Part shown: positions 8,422 through 17,496 of the stretch, piece by piece
Numbering within the stretch: position 1 is the first letter of the stretch
Layout: each line of letters starts with the position of its first letter
Assembly: GCF_000474745.1 (NCBI RefSeq)
Contig: NZ_ASJR01000017.1
Coordinates: 1-44,865, forward strand
Length of the DNA: 44,865 nt
Source: Chitinivibrio alkaliphilus ACht1
Lineage (GTDB): Bacteria; Fibrobacterota; Chitinivibrionia; Chitinivibrionales; Chitinivibrionaceae
Reading direction: 5' to 3'
Notes under the pieces: model-generated
Database searches by the model: none
Seen by the model: the letters and a program-made list of their open reading frames with translations, nothing else
Told to the model about the DNA's origin: nothing
Made by a program: the position numbers and the translations under genes

Positions 8422-9225
8422 CTAAAAACGGGAAAAATACTCAAGACGAATTTCTCGTCCCCAGCCGTACACACTATCGTCGGCTGGATAGTTTTTGCTG
8501 CGAATGCGATTGCTGAACACATCACGAAAATGCAGCGAAAACTGTAAGGAAGAAACAAAACGCCATGAAAAACCGAGATTTAAAAAGCCTGACGTGATAC
8601 CCCAATAGGTGTCAGGATCAGCGTCTTTCACCTGTTGATTGGTTGCAAAATCGTATTCTATAATTGCGGCAATTTCTGGATTAATTCGGATATTAGTGCC
8701 GATCCCAAAGTTAGGCCAGTGTACATTGTCAACATCTTCGAACGAGTAGTTGATATTCATGATAAATTCTGCAGGAAAATTAAAAAAGGCGTAGTTCCGC
8801 CCCATGGTTACGTAAACCCCTTCTGATTTGTATACAAACCCCCGATACTCTGGGGCATTACCGCTATAGCCCTGAATATCAACTCCTGTCGCCACACTCC
8901 AGCGTCGGTGGGGTTCATTAAATAAATGGTACTTTATTCGTGCTCCAGGCCAAGGATACCAATCAACCTCGTCTCTACCAATAAGCCCGTCACCACCATA
9001 GCCAACCCCAACCAATAAGCGATCTGACAACCCCACATCCACAGAAAAAATTACCCCTGCTCCGGAGGTACTTCCACCGGGTGGTGAGATACGACTTGAC
9101 ACAGAATATGCCCCGCGAGGAAGGGTTGATGGTGCAGACATATCGATGAGATGACCACTGTAAAGAGCGTGTGAAAGAGACACCATCACAAGAACCAAGA
9201 AAGAAGTATGGACACGTATAGTCAT
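8422..9225 (-). CDS. putative outer-membrane beta-barrel protein
   Basis: 267 residues with a signal peptide (about 1-20, ending near SHA-LY). The rest alternates aromatic and polar residues in short predicted strands with Gly/Asn/Asp turns and ends in an aromatic residue (RLEYFSRF), typical of outer-membrane barrels. I do not recognise a named family. The ATG overlaps the mltG stop in an ATGA, so it is co-translated with mltG. A role in the envelope is likely but not further defined. Confidence 0.6.
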   Translation of the reverse strand: MTIRVHTSFLVLVMVSLSHALYSGHLIDMSAPSTLPRGAYSVSSRISPPGGSTSGAGVIFSVDVGLSDRLLVGVGYGGDGLIGRDEVDWYPWPGARIKYHLFNEPHRRWSVATGVDIQGYSGNAPEYRGFVYKSEGVYVTMGRNYAFFNFPAEFIMNINYSFEDVDNVHWPNFGIGTNIRINPEIAAIIEYDFATNQQVKDADPDTYWGITSGFLNLGFSWRFVSSLQFSLHFRDVFSNRIRSKNYPADDSVYGWGREIRLEYFSRF

Positions 9226-10373
9226 TGAAAGCTACCAATTTTGAAGAGTAGGGTTTTGTTCTCGTACCTGCAACTTTTTCCGATTATGTTCCGCATTTGT
9301 TCGAGAAAAATAGTGTTCCCCAGAACCATCCCATTTCGCCACAAAAAAAGTTCATCTGTTTCTAAGGGGTCAAGGGCTGCCACAATGGCTGCTTTTCCCG
9401 GGGAACAAATGGGCCCCGGAGGAAGTCCTCGGTGGATACGCGTGTTATAGGGCGAAGGATTTTGCAGCTCTGACACGCGGAGCGGCCCTGTAAATCGATT
9501 AATAATAAATCTAACCGTTGCATCAGCTCCCAGAGGGATATTTTGATCAAGGCGGTTATGAAACACACCTGAAACACGGCGGAGTTCATGGGCAACATTG
9601 GTCTCTTTTTCTATAATTGAGGCAAGGATCACTGCTTCATAGGGAGAAAGAGAGGGCGTATCAACCTCCTCCAGAATTGCCTCCATAGCTTGAGTGTATT
9701 GGCGGACTAATATGCGAATAATCTGTTCTTCACTCAATTCTTTGGGAAAGAGGTAGGTTTCTGGAAAAAGAAACCCTTCAAGGGATTCATAGGAATCTTT
9801 AGAAAGGGAGCCCATAAAGGAAGAATCACGGGCAAGGGAGTCAAACCGTACCGTATCAATGGGATACTGGCGCGCAATCGTTCGGGCTGTTTGCTCAATG
9901 GTCAGCCCCTCGGGAATTGTCACCGTAACTCCCTCAACAAGGGCAGATCCTAAAAGCACCTCCAGTGCATGAAGCACCCCAGACTGCTCAGGAACCGCAT
10001 ATGCTCCCGCTTGAATTTTATGGCCCACTTCCTGGTAACGAACATAATAATAAAAGAGAGCCCAATGGGGAATTATTTCTGCATCTTCAAGTAATTCAGC
10101 AATGCTACGCAGTGATGCACCGCGAGGAATTTCAATACGTACGGTTTCTCCCCGCCGTTCTTCAGGAGCATAAAAGCCCCAATAGGCTAAGAGCCCACAG
10201 AGAAGAGTCACAATTACGAGAATGAACATTACAAACTTTTTTACCACTATCTGCATAGCTCTAACCATCCATAAAAAAGCATAAAAAGCATACCCTGCTC
10301 CCGCTAATATATATAATAAACCGGTAAACCAGGTCTGTCCGAATTGGCGTATGAGAGAAAAGGCGTGGTGCAT
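9222..10373 (-). CDS. mltG: endolytic murein transglycosylase MltG (YceG family)
   Basis: MltG cleaves nascent glycan strands in the periplasm and is tied to strand length control. The 383-residue frame has a hydrophobic N-terminus, a LysM-like region (about 75-125) and the catalytic domain with the SIIEKET motif (Glu255), followed by FHNRL, PLGADATV and SPYNTR, all family signatures. From the first ATG (10373) there are two hydrophobic stretches (about 14-36 and 45-65). Most MltG proteins have one, so the ATG at 10256 (MQIVVKK) is an alternative; neither has a strong ribosome binding site. It begins right after the dprA stop and overlaps the outer-membrane protein gene by 4 bases. Confidence 0.92.
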   Translation of the reverse strand: MHHAFSLIRQFGQTWFTGLLYILAGAGYAFYAFLWMVRAMQIVVKKFVMFILVIVTLLCGLLAYWGFYAPEERRGETVRIEIPRGASLRSIAELLEDAEIIPHWALFYYYVRYQEVGHKIQAGAYAVPEQSGVLHALEVLLGSALVEGVTVTIPEGLTIEQTARTIARQYPIDTVRFDSLARDSSFMGSLSKDSYESLEGFLFPETYLFPKELSEEQIIRILVRQYTQAMEAILEEVDTPSLSPYEAVILASIIEKETNVAHELRRVSGVFHNRLDQNIPLGADATVRFIINRFTGPLRVSELQNPSPYNTRIHRGLPPGPICSPGKAAIVAALDPLETDELFLWRNGMVLGNTIFLEQMRNIIGKSCRYENKTLLFKIGSFQ

Positions 10374-11501
10374 TTACCGTTGCAGGCGGTATACCTGCCC
10401 TCCTTCTTGGATAATATGCTCATCCATTTCTAATTGCAACAGCGTCGAAAATAACTCCTCATGACGATCAATTTCTTCCATAAACTGATCAAGGCGAAGC
10501 CCCTGCGGTGACGCTTTCAACAAAGTCATAATTTTTCGTGCCGCCCCAGTGAAGTTCTCAAGTGAAAGGCTATCAACGGGAGTTATAACTGAAGCAGAGG
10601 TACCGGCATCTGATATTGTCTGCCCTGTGGGATTTCCATACATGGCATCCATGGATGAAAAAAAGGAGTCCCCATCAAGATAGGGAGTTGCTCCATGACG
10701 AAGCAAGGTGTTTGTACCGCGACTTTGGGCAGAAAAAATTGATCCAGGTACAGCATAAACATCCCGATTCTGCTCTAAGGCATTATGTGCCGTGGACAGC
10801 GCCCCACTTTTCTCACCTGCCTCTACAACAACAGTAGCCATAGTTAAGGCCGAAATGATACGATTTCGCCGAAGAAACATATAGGGTTTCCCTCCTCGTC
10901 CGGGGGGATATTCTGTTACCAGTGCCCCCTGTCGACGAATACGCACTGCGAGATGCCGATGCCCTGCTGGGTAAATTCTATCCAAGCCATTGGCAAGAAC
11001 AGCCACGGTGGTTCCTCCTTCCAAGGCCTGTTCATGAGCAACCCCATCAATCCCGTGGGCAAGCCCACTGACCACGCCATAGCCACGAGCGACCGCCTGA
11101 CGTGCAATATTGGCAGCCACTTCCCGCCCGTATGATGAGGGGGTTCGTGTCCCCACAATACTTACGGAAGGTCGTGATAATGCTGCCGTATCGCCCATTA
11201 CATAGAGAACAAAGGGAGGATCTGGACTGTTACGCAACAACTGCGGATACGCAGGATCTTCAGGAAATACCAAGGTAATTCCGTAGGAGAAACACCACGA
11301 ACATACCCGATCGGCCTCATCCAACAGAGAGGGAGAAATATGCTGTGCAACCCGCGATGTAAGAAGCTGTTTTTTCCTTGATGAAGAACAAGTAAAAATT
11401 GGTGCTATAGCTCCATACGCTGCGCGTATTTTTTCAATACGTCGCGGACCAACCCCTTCAACAAGAGAAAGGGCAACGCGGGCTCGCTCCTCCTTATCCA
11501 T
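10374..11501 (-). CDS. dprA: DNA processing protein DprA/Smf
   Basis: 375 residues from the ATG at 11501 (MDKEERARV). DprA loads RecA on incoming single-stranded DNA in transformation. A helix-hairpin-helix-like segment (LVEGVGPRRI) is at the N-terminus. The Rossmann-type core follows with SIVGTRTPSSYG, SGLAHGIDGVAH, FLRRNRIISAL and EAGEKSGALSTA, and the C-terminal winged helix (QGLRLDQFMEEI) is present. The longer open frame up to 11633 is not used because family members begin near this ATG, which overlaps the stop of the upstream reductase by 8 bases. Complete and in frame. Confidence 0.94.
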   Translation of the reverse strand: MDKEERARVALSLVEGVGPRRIEKIRAAYGAIAPIFTCSSSRKKQLLTSRVAQHISPSLLDEADRVCSWCFSYGITLVFPEDPAYPQLLRNSPDPPFVLYVMGDTAALSRPSVSIVGTRTPSSYGREVAANIARQAVARGYGVVSGLAHGIDGVAHEQALEGGTTVAVLANGLDRIYPAGHRHLAVRIRRQGALVTEYPPGRGGKPYMFLRRNRIISALTMATVVVEAGEKSGALSTAHNALEQNRDVYAVPGSIFSAQSRGTNTLLRHGATPYLDGDSFFSSMDAMYGNPTGQTISDAGTSASVITPVDSLSLENFTGAARKIMTLLKASPQGLRLDQFMEEIDRHEELFSTLLQLEMDEHIIQEGGQVYRLQR

Positions 11502-12095
11502 ACATCTTACGAGCGATAGATACCATTTTCTTTCCGAGGTTTTCCGCAGTCCGAATCCCCGCTGAATCTTCTCTGATTCCTGCAGGATACCCACTCCAAA
11601 GATTTGCTCCAAAATGGGCGGTAGGAGCAGCATCAGAAAGGGCGATCATACCATGAATTAAAGCACTGCGAAGAATCTCCATTTCTGTTAATTCCTGTCC
11701 CCCATGACGGGAACGCCCCACAGAAAGTGCTCCTGCCAAGAGATTTTCCCAGCGAAAGCCGGTGCGACGAAAGACCACACTCCGATCAAAAAAAGCCTTT
11801 AGCTGAGAACTCATACCCCCAAAGTATACAGGAGAAGCAAAGACATACCCCACCACATCGGTATCAACCATACGCGGCAGAAACTCGTTTGTATAGGAGT
11901 CATCCTGTGAACAGTTTGGTACATCCAGTCCTGAACAATAGCCGCAATCCACACATCCACTAAAGGTGTAATCTGCCAAGGGAAGTATCTCCGTCTGTAT
12001 TCCTGCATCGGCAATAATATTCATAACGCGCTCTAAGCCAAAAAGGGTTGTACTCCCCTTTTTTTAGGACTTCCACATACTCCAATAATTTTCAT
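11494..12095 (-). pseudogene. flavodoxin-type NAD(P)H-dependent reductase, frameshifted at an A7 run
   Basis: The in-frame part (from 12024) lacks the FMN-binding N-terminus, but that N-terminus is present in another frame. ATG at 12095, with GAGGAG upstream, reads MKIIGVCGSPKKRG, the classic start of this family. It overlaps the TolC-like stop as ATGA. One extra A in the A7 run at 12059-12065 joins it to the rest, giving about 200 residues. The remainder has a Cys cluster (CVDCGYC) and ASPVYFGGMSSQLKAFFDR, typical of iron-sulfur flavoprotein/NADPH-dependent FMN reductases. It may be a true frameshift, a sequencing undercall, or a gene decoded by polymerase slippage. Its location within a tightly overlapping run argues against simple decay. 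Confidence 0.8.
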
Positions 12096-13456
12096 CGACC
12101 CATCTCCTCATCTACAAAATCAGTTTCATATAAATAATCAGCCACGAGTAGCCGCATGTCAATCAAGGCATTATTCAAATCGTATAAGGCTTGTGCCCGC
12201 CGAAGACGCTGCAAAGCATACGCCTCTTTACGGTGATTCAGTTCTTCTACGGTCATAACCCCATTATCAAATCGAAGACGAGCTATTTCAAGTGCTTCTA
12301 AAGCTGCAGAAACAGCTCGATCCTGACGTTCTATGGCTGAAAGATGTTCTGTATACGTTGTATACGCATGACGAAGTTGCCACAGGACATCCTGCTTTTT
12401 CTCAATGTAGTCCAACTCCGCAATACGCTTGGCATACCGCGCTTCAGCAAGGCGTTCAACACGTGCACCAAAGGTAAAAAGAGGATATTCTACCTGAAAA
12501 AACGCTTCCCGATGATCCTGTAGTGAAATATCACTGTCAGGAAAGGTTCGTACCCCAGCCCGCACTCCCCAAGTAAATTGTGGTAAAAAGGCGGTTCGCT
12601 CTTGGCGATACTCCGCAGCAGCAATATCTCGAGCGATATCCTTAAGAAGAATTTCTTTATTTTCCGCAAGGGCCGTTTGCTCAATGGCAGATATCCCCTG
12701 TCCATATTGCTGCTGTACAAGACTATCCGTTAAGTCCAACTCCCTCTGTTCCTCTGAAAAACCGCCTAACTCCAAAAACTCTTGAAAGAGAAGCTCCTCT
12801 TGCCGTTCAGCCTGACGAAAATCATCCATGGCGTTAGAATAGGCAATGGATGTGACGAGTGTATCATAGGAATCCCGTGTCTCACCGTGAAAAAGGTCTA
12901 CCGTACGCTTATGAAGACGCTCTTTTTCAGCGGCAAGATCAGCATAAATTGAACTCTTTTTTCGACTTAACAAAACCGAATAGTACATTTTTGTGGCGCG
13001 AGCCTTCTCTTCCATCTGTGTTAACTGCCACTCACAAATCATATATGATGTCTGAGTTTCTATAATAGCAAAGGAGTCACGGCGGGGATGAGTTATCCAC
13101 AAGGGGTTTTCCATGGCAATTCCCGCGTAGACTTGATGGCGAGGCGCCTCTTCAAACCAAGTGGCATATTGTTCATCAAGTAGTCGTGATAAAAACTGCG
13201 TACCTGGAGCAGGAAAGGATGACTCCTGAACAAAACGCTCTTCCAGATGAGGCTTGTCATACCCTGCAAAGGGAAGATTTTGCGGCACAAATTGATAGCG
13301 ACTAAAGGCCATTAGCTGTGGATAAAACTCCCGTTCAAAGGCAGTGTATTTTCGTTGCCACTGCCGATGAATCAGCTGAGATTGCTCTATACGAGGAGAC
13401 GCTGCATATACGCTGTCAATATAATCAGTAAGAGAAAGTTCTTCTCCAAAGAGCAT
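12092..13456 (-). CDS. TolC-like outer-membrane efflux protein (N-terminus unresolved)
   Basis: 454 residues of the outer-membrane efflux protein (OEP) family, the channel partner of export pumps. The two long helical hairpin regions and typical motifs are visible: ITPRRDSFAI-like strand region, LFTFGARVERLAEARYAKR, YTTYTEHLSAI and RFDNGVMTVEELNHRKEAY near the end. The first ATG (13456) has no ribosome binding site and gives no signal peptide, which an outer-membrane protein needs. Upstream in frame there is a hydrophobic stretch (LFLYAALWYVFFQF) without a normal start. With one extra T in the T8 run at 13463-13470, a GTG at 13503 would supply a full signal peptide. No pump or adaptor gene is adjacent. 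Confidence 0.8.
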   Translation of the reverse strand: MLFGEELSLTDYIDSVYAASPRIEQSQLIHRQWQRKYTAFEREFYPQLMAFSRYQFVPQNLPFAGYDKPHLEERFVQESSFPAPGTQFLSRLLDEQYATWFEEAPRHQVYAGIAMENPLWITHPRRDSFAIIETQTSYMICEWQLTQMEEKARATKMYYSVLLSRKKSSIYADLAAEKERLHKRTVDLFHGETRDSYDTLVTSIAYSNAMDDFRQAERQEELLFQEFLELGGFSEEQRELDLTDSLVQQQYGQGISAIEQTALAENKEILLKDIARDIAAAEYRQERTAFLPQFTWGVRAGVRTFPDSDISLQDHREAFFQVEYPLFTFGARVERLAEARYAKRIAELDYIEKKQDVLWQLRHAYTTYTEHLSAIERQDRAVSAALEALEIARLRFDNGVMTVEELNHRKEAYALQRLRRAQALYDLNNALIDMRLLVADYLYETDFVDEEMGR

Positions 13457-13504
13457 GAATTGAAAAAAAACATACCACAGAGCAGCGTACAGGAAAAGCT
13501 CACT

Positions 13505-13975
13505 CTATTGGCGAATACGGCCGTTACAAATGTGTTTATTTTTATACCGCTCATCATGGGTCACCTCTCGGCCAAACCATGCAGGTGGAACGAAGGCTGC
13601 ACTGCTCGCACGGTTCTCAAACTCCACCTCCACAGAATAAAACCCGTTCAGCTCTTCATAATATATATCAAGTTCGAGCTGAAGGTGTGTATAGGGCAGA
13701 TGATACCGACGTTTCACAACTCTTCGTCCTTCGGTTAAGCGCCACAGGAGAGTAAAATCCTTTTCTTTAAGAAGAATTTCTTCTTCCTCACGCACTTCAC
13801 CTTGTCCCTGTTTTACCGTAAGCGTAAAGACCGTACCAGCCTGGCGAAGACGCACTTCACGGTCATCCTCAATGCTCAAATATCCCTGTTTGATATCGGT
13901 ATATGGATATTGAGACAGGTTATCCGGCAGTTTTTTTACCAAAAACTGCCGTTCAATTTCCTGTGTATGCACCAT
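13505..13975 (-). CDS. CYTH domain protein (triphosphate tunnel metalloenzyme)
   Basis: 156 residues. EIERQFLV at 6-13 is the CYTH signature (ExExK-like; here ending EIERQ), followed by RLRQ and TVKQGQGEVREEEEI, the alternating charged strands that line the tunnel. Bacterial members of this small class hydrolyse inorganic tripolyphosphate or are class IV adenylate cyclases; which one applies cannot be told from sequence by eye. It lies between ftsZ and the TolC-like gene. The Lys usually at position 5 of ExExK is Gln here, which could affect activity. Confidence 0.8.
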   Translation of the reverse strand: MVHTQEIERQFLVKKLPDNLSQYPYTDIKQGYLSIEDDREVRLRQAGTVFTLTVKQGQGEVREEEEILLKEKDFTLLWRLTEGRRVVKRRYHLPYTHLQLELDIYYEELNGFYSVEVEFENRASSAAFVPPAWFGREVTHDERYKNKHICNGRIRQ

Positions 13976-13982
13976 ACTATTA

Positions 13983-13996
13983 CGAAAATATTTTCG
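13983..13996. repeat. 14-bp perfect palindrome after ftsZ
   Basis: CGAAAATATTTTCG is a perfect palindrome in the 29-base gap between ftsZ and the CYTH gene. No T-run follows on the minus strand, so it does not look like a standard terminator; it may be a protein-binding site or chance in AT-rich DNA. Confidence 0.35.
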
Positions 13997-14004
13997 AGAT
14001 ACTA

Positions 14005-15399
14005 CTACTGCATTTGCTGACGAAGAAAGGCAGGAAACTCATTATCATCACGGGGAATGCCCGCTGCAGATGCTGTGCTTCGCTGGTCATTGCTTCTGTC
14101 ACGAGAAAGCATTTCCTTCGTGCGACCACCGGACTGATGCTCTTTTCTCACCCAAGCGGGAGTTTCGATATCACGAGGATCAAAGTAATGGGGATTACTA
14201 CGTGGTGACGGCGGCGTGGACGGTTCCACCTGTTCTCGTTCAACCCGTTCCCGTGAAACATCAACAATGGGCAAATCATCTGATGAAGATGCCGATCTTG
14301 CAGGCTCCGTAGTCTGTTGCTCATCGGTAACATTCATGGCCATTTTCTGTTGTACAGGGGGCTTTTTTTCCGTCTGTGCCCGCTCAACACTGCGGGGGCG
14401 TTGACCTTCCTGGGCAAACCCCGTGGCTACAACTGTTACCTGCACTCGACTTTCCATGGCTGGATCAATCATTGCACCAAATATAATATTTGTTTCAGAA
14501 TCTTCTCCTACAAACTCATTGATACGTTGCTGTGCATCACTGACTTCATCAAGAGCCAAATCCATACCACCCGTAAAATTCACTAATAGTCCTCGGGCCC
14601 CAGAGATATTTATGTCCTCAAGAAGCGGTGAGTTGATCGCCTCTTCAGCAGCCTGAATAGCTCTGTTTTCCTTATCATCAGATTCACCAACACCCATGAG
14701 AGCATCACCCATATCTTTCATCACGGTTTTTACATCGGCAAAATCAACATTTACCAATCCCGGTTCGGTAATGAGCTTGGCAATCCCCTTGGTCGCATCA
14801 TTTAAGACACGATCCGCTGTTTTAAATGCCTCAAGAATGGGCGTACCCTTCTCTACAATGGAAAGCAGCTTTTGGTTTTCAATAACAATAATGGTATCAA
14901 CACATTTTTTAAGTTCCTCGATTCCAGAACGGGCATTCCGATCACGAACCTTGCCTTCAAAAAGAAAGGGTTTTGTAACCACCCCAATAGTGAGGATGCC
15001 CATATCTTTTGCCAAACGTGCAACCACCGGAGATGCACCTGTTCCGGTGCCACCACCCATACCGGCAGTAACAAACACCATATCAGCCGATTCAATTTCC
15101 TTGATGATCTCTTCTTCATTCTCTTCAATGGCAGCCTTTCCCACATCGGGGTTTGCTCCAGCACCAAGGCCCTTGGTTAACTTCTCACCAATCTGAATCC
15201 GTCGACTTGCCTTATTCTTATCCAAGGCTGCTGCATCGGTATTTATTGAGATAAATTCAACATCATCCAACCCATCATCAATCATACGGTTTACCGCATT
15301 ACCGCCAGCTCCGCCAACTCCTACAACTTTAATTTTTGCTTCTGCATCAAACACTTGTTCCATGTCCATATCTGGCACAGTTCCTTTCGTGTTATTCAT
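14005..15399 (-). CDS. ftsZ: cell division protein FtsZ
   Basis: 464 residues from the ATG at 15399, which has GGGGG at good spacing; the longer frame to 15441 is not favoured. FtsZ is the tubulin-like GTPase that forms the division ring. GGAGGN at 29-34 and the tubulin signature GGGTGTG are intact, as are the T7-loop residues around the FADVKTVM stretch. A long, Glu/Arg/Ser-rich linker follows the core. The C-terminus carries the conserved tail [10 protein letters not shown], and about 45 residues earlier there is a second similar motif, [10 protein letters not shown]. It is the last dcw gene, 49 bases after ftsA. Confidence 0.98.
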   Translation of the reverse strand: MNNTKGTVPDMDMEQVFDAEAKIKVVGVGGAGGNAVNRMIDDGLDDVEFISINTDAAALDKNKASRRIQIGEKLTKGLGAGANPDVGKAAIEENEEEIIKEIESADMVFVTAGMGGGTGTGASPVVARLAKDMGILTIGVVTKPFLFEGKVRDRNARSGIEELKKCVDTIIVIENQKLLSIVEKGTPILEAFKTADRVLNDATKGIAKLITEPGLVNVDFADVKTVMKDMGDALMGVGESDDKENRAIQAAEEAINSPLLEDINISGARGLLVNFTGGMDLALDEVSDAQQRINEFVGEDSETNIIFGAMIDPAMESRVQVTVVATGFAQEGQRPRSVERAQTEKKPPVQQKMAMNVTDEQQTTEPARSASSSDDLPIVDVSRERVEREQVEPSTPPSPRSNPHYFDPRDIETPAWVRKEHQSGGRTKEMLSRDRSNDQRSTASAAGIPRDDNEFPAFLRQQMQ

Positions 15400-15448
15400 A
15401 GTTTCCCCCATATAACATATAATGTTTGTTTTATTCTTCAATAAGTTT

Positions 15449-16681
15449 CTAAAAATATTTCTGAAAAACCTCTTTTATCTTTACCCAAAGATCCTTAATT
15501 CCATCAACTTCAAGTCCTCCTCTTCCTTTTTCCGGTACATTTTCGATCTCCATACCATGCATACAAAGACCTATCCCTGTCGCATGTATGGGAGATTTTG
15601 CCACATCTATCAACCCTGTGAAATTTTGCGGATATCCAATTTTTACAGGATGTTCAAAGACCCGTTCCGCCACACTCTGTATCCCCTCAAGAAGTGAACC
15701 ACCCCCCGTGAGGACAATTCCCGCACCAAGCATATCGTTATACCCAGACTGCTGTATTTCCCGGTAGGCGTAGTTTAATATTTCTTCTACTCGCGGCTCA
15801 ATAATTGATGTAAGAATCTCCCGCGAAACCTGACGCTCTTCACGACCACCCACACCGGGCACGGGAAAATCTTCTCCCGTCTGGACAACACGCGGATCTG
15901 CACAGCCATACTTCTTTTTTATTTCTTCAGCCTTATCAATGGGCGTACGAATTCCAATGGCGATATCCTTAGTAACGTACTCTCCGCCAAGACCAATCAC
16001 TCGTGTATCACGCAGGGAGTCATCAAGATAAATTGCAATATCTGTCGTTCCACCACCAATATCAATTAAGGCAACCCCGATCTCTCGCTCATCCTGTTCC
16101 AGAACAGACTTGCTGGAGGCAACAGGCTCAAGCACCACATCTGCAACCACAAACCCTGCCTTTTCCACACTTTTACAGATATTTTGTACACTTGTGGTTC
16201 CACAGGTAATAATATGTACATTTGTTTCTAATCGAACACCACTCATGCCAATGGGATCTTTAATGCCAATTTGATCATCAACAATGTAATCCTGTGGCAC
16301 AATACTAATTGTTTCTCTGTCCTTAAGATTAGGTACGGCGCTTGCGTTGTCTATGGCGCGACGAACGTCTTCTTCCGTGATCTCTCCCCCATCACTTTTC
16401 ACTGCCACAACACCAGATTTGTTAAACGACTGGACATGTTCCCCGGCAATTCCCACATACACCTCTGAGGTATCAACACCCGCAATCATCTCTGCTTCGC
16501 GGACAGCAGAACGAATTCCCTGTACAGTTTTATCAATATTAACCACAACGCCCTTGCGCAACCCGTGGGATGGGGCAACCCCGCGCCCGATAACCTTTGT
16601 TCCTCCATCAGTATCATGCTCTGCAATTATGCAGGCAATTTTGGTTGTTCCAATATCCAATCCAGCAAAATGCTTTGCCAT
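15449..16681 (-). CDS. ftsA: cell division protein FtsA
   Basis: 410 residues; the ATG at 16681 sits 8 bases after GGGGAGAG, better than the TTG at 16687. FtsA is the actin-like protein that tethers FtsZ to the membrane. Visible signatures: GLDIGTTKI (phosphate 1), [15 protein letters not shown] (phosphate 2), [11 protein letters not shown] (adenosine loop) and the SHDS-type 1c domain region. The last residues (about [14 protein letters not shown]) form the amphipathic membrane-targeting helix. It lies between ftsQ and ftsZ as usual. Confidence 0.97.
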   Translation of the reverse strand: MAKHFAGLDIGTTKIACIIAEHDTDGGTKVIGRGVAPSHGLRKGVVVNIDKTVQGIRSAVREAEMIAGVDTSEVYVGIAGEHVQSFNKSGVVAVKSDGGEITEEDVRRAIDNASAVPNLKDRETISIVPQDYIVDDQIGIKDPIGMSGVRLETNVHIITCGTTSVQNICKSVEKAGFVVADVVLEPVASSKSVLEQDEREIGVALIDIGGGTTDIAIYLDDSLRDTRVIGLGGEYVTKDIAIGIRTPIDKAEEIKKKYGCADPRVVQTGEDFPVPGVGGREERQVSREILTSIIEPRVEEILNYAYREIQQSGYNDMLGAGIVLTGGGSLLEGIQSVAERVFEHPVKIGYPQNFTGLIDVAKSPIHATGIGLCMHGMEIENVPEKGRGGLEVDGIKDLWVKIKEVFQKYF

Positions 16682-16695
16682 ATTCAAACTCTCCC

Positions 16696-17496
16696 CTATT
16701 TAATAAATGCCACATCATCATACGAGAGATCAATATACTCCCGTATTGTTAGATCACTCCCTTTGAGAAAATCAAAGAGGGTTTCCATATTCTCCACCAC
16801 CTGCTCATTAAAGGAGTAGCCTACCCGTATTTCCGGACGAACCCCTTTCATCTCCAGTGCAATATGGGAGGAATTACTCATATCAACAGCCAGGATATGT
16901 GTAAAATGTCCCGTCGCACGAAGAATCTTTGCCAAGCGATTAAAACGACGGAGATCCTGCGGTATAATTTCATGTTCCCTCTCGTCTGTCACAGTATCAC
17001 GAAGCCCATACACCACGGGAATGTCAAAATAATCCCCTGCAACAAAGGGCCAGAGTATTCCCTCTTTATTCATAAAATAGACCTGATGTCCAGTTACCAT
17101 AAAGGCGTGGGGACGATGCTCTACCACCTCAATGGTAATATCTCGACTCAGTGAACGACGTACATGCGCTGTATCTATAGGATCAAGAGTAGAGAGCTTT
17201 CGGGCGATGGAGTCTACCTGCACCGAAAAAATTCCCATGGTTGTATCAAGACCACTATGACTGAGTAATGACTCCCGATCAACAAACCGGTTGCCGCGAA
17301 CAATAAGGGTGTTCACCCTGAAGAATGGTTCAACAACAGTTATATACCACTCCGTATCGATAGCAGGAATGCCCCAGAAGAGCGCAACCATCAGGCTCAA
17401 AACAACACAGATGCGACGGCCCGGCTTTACCTGACTTACGCGGTCACGTCGCTCCAATCGTCGCTGCATCTGATTTGTTCCAATACGCTTTGCCAT
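16696..17496 (-). CDS. ftsQ: cell division protein FtsQ
   Basis: 266 residues, starting at the ATG at 17496 that shares its A with the murC stop TGA (a GTG at 17499 is possible). FtsQ is a bitopic divisome protein linking inner-membrane and periplasmic parts. A basic cytoplasmic tail is followed by one membrane segment (about 28-47), then a POTRA domain (VNTLIVRGNRFVDRESLL) and the FtsQ/DivIB domain (IEVVEHRPHAFM, NKEGILWPF). Typical length and position between murC and ftsA. Confidence 0.93.
   Translation of the reverse strand: MAKRIGTNQMQRRLERRDRVSQVKPGRRICVVLSLMVALFWGIPAIDTEWYITVVEPFFRVNTLIVRGNRFVDRESLLSHSGLDTTMGIFSVQVDSIARKLSTLDPIDTAHVRRSLSRDITIEVVEHRPHAFMVTGHQVYFMNKEGILWPFVAGDYFDIPVVYGLRDTVTDEREHEIIPQDLRRFNRLAKILRATGHFTHILAVDMSNSSHIALEMKGVRPEIRVGYSFNEQVVENMETLFDFLKGSDLTIREYIDLSYDDVAFIK

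Noticed and set aside
10256-10373. Extra N-terminal membrane helix in MltG as a novel fusion
   Set aside because: It may just be an overlong start call; a normal start exists at 10256, so no claim is made.
12059-12065. Programmed -1 ribosomal frameshift at A7G4
   Set aside because: In the reading frame used, the heptamer does not match the XXXYYYZ form with good re-pairing (the A-site codon would be AGG), so polymerase slippage or an undercalled base is more likely.
14696-15196. 166-codon open frame on the plus strand
   Set aside because: It lies antisense inside ftsZ, has no ribosome binding site and a composition expected for a shadow of a conserved gene.
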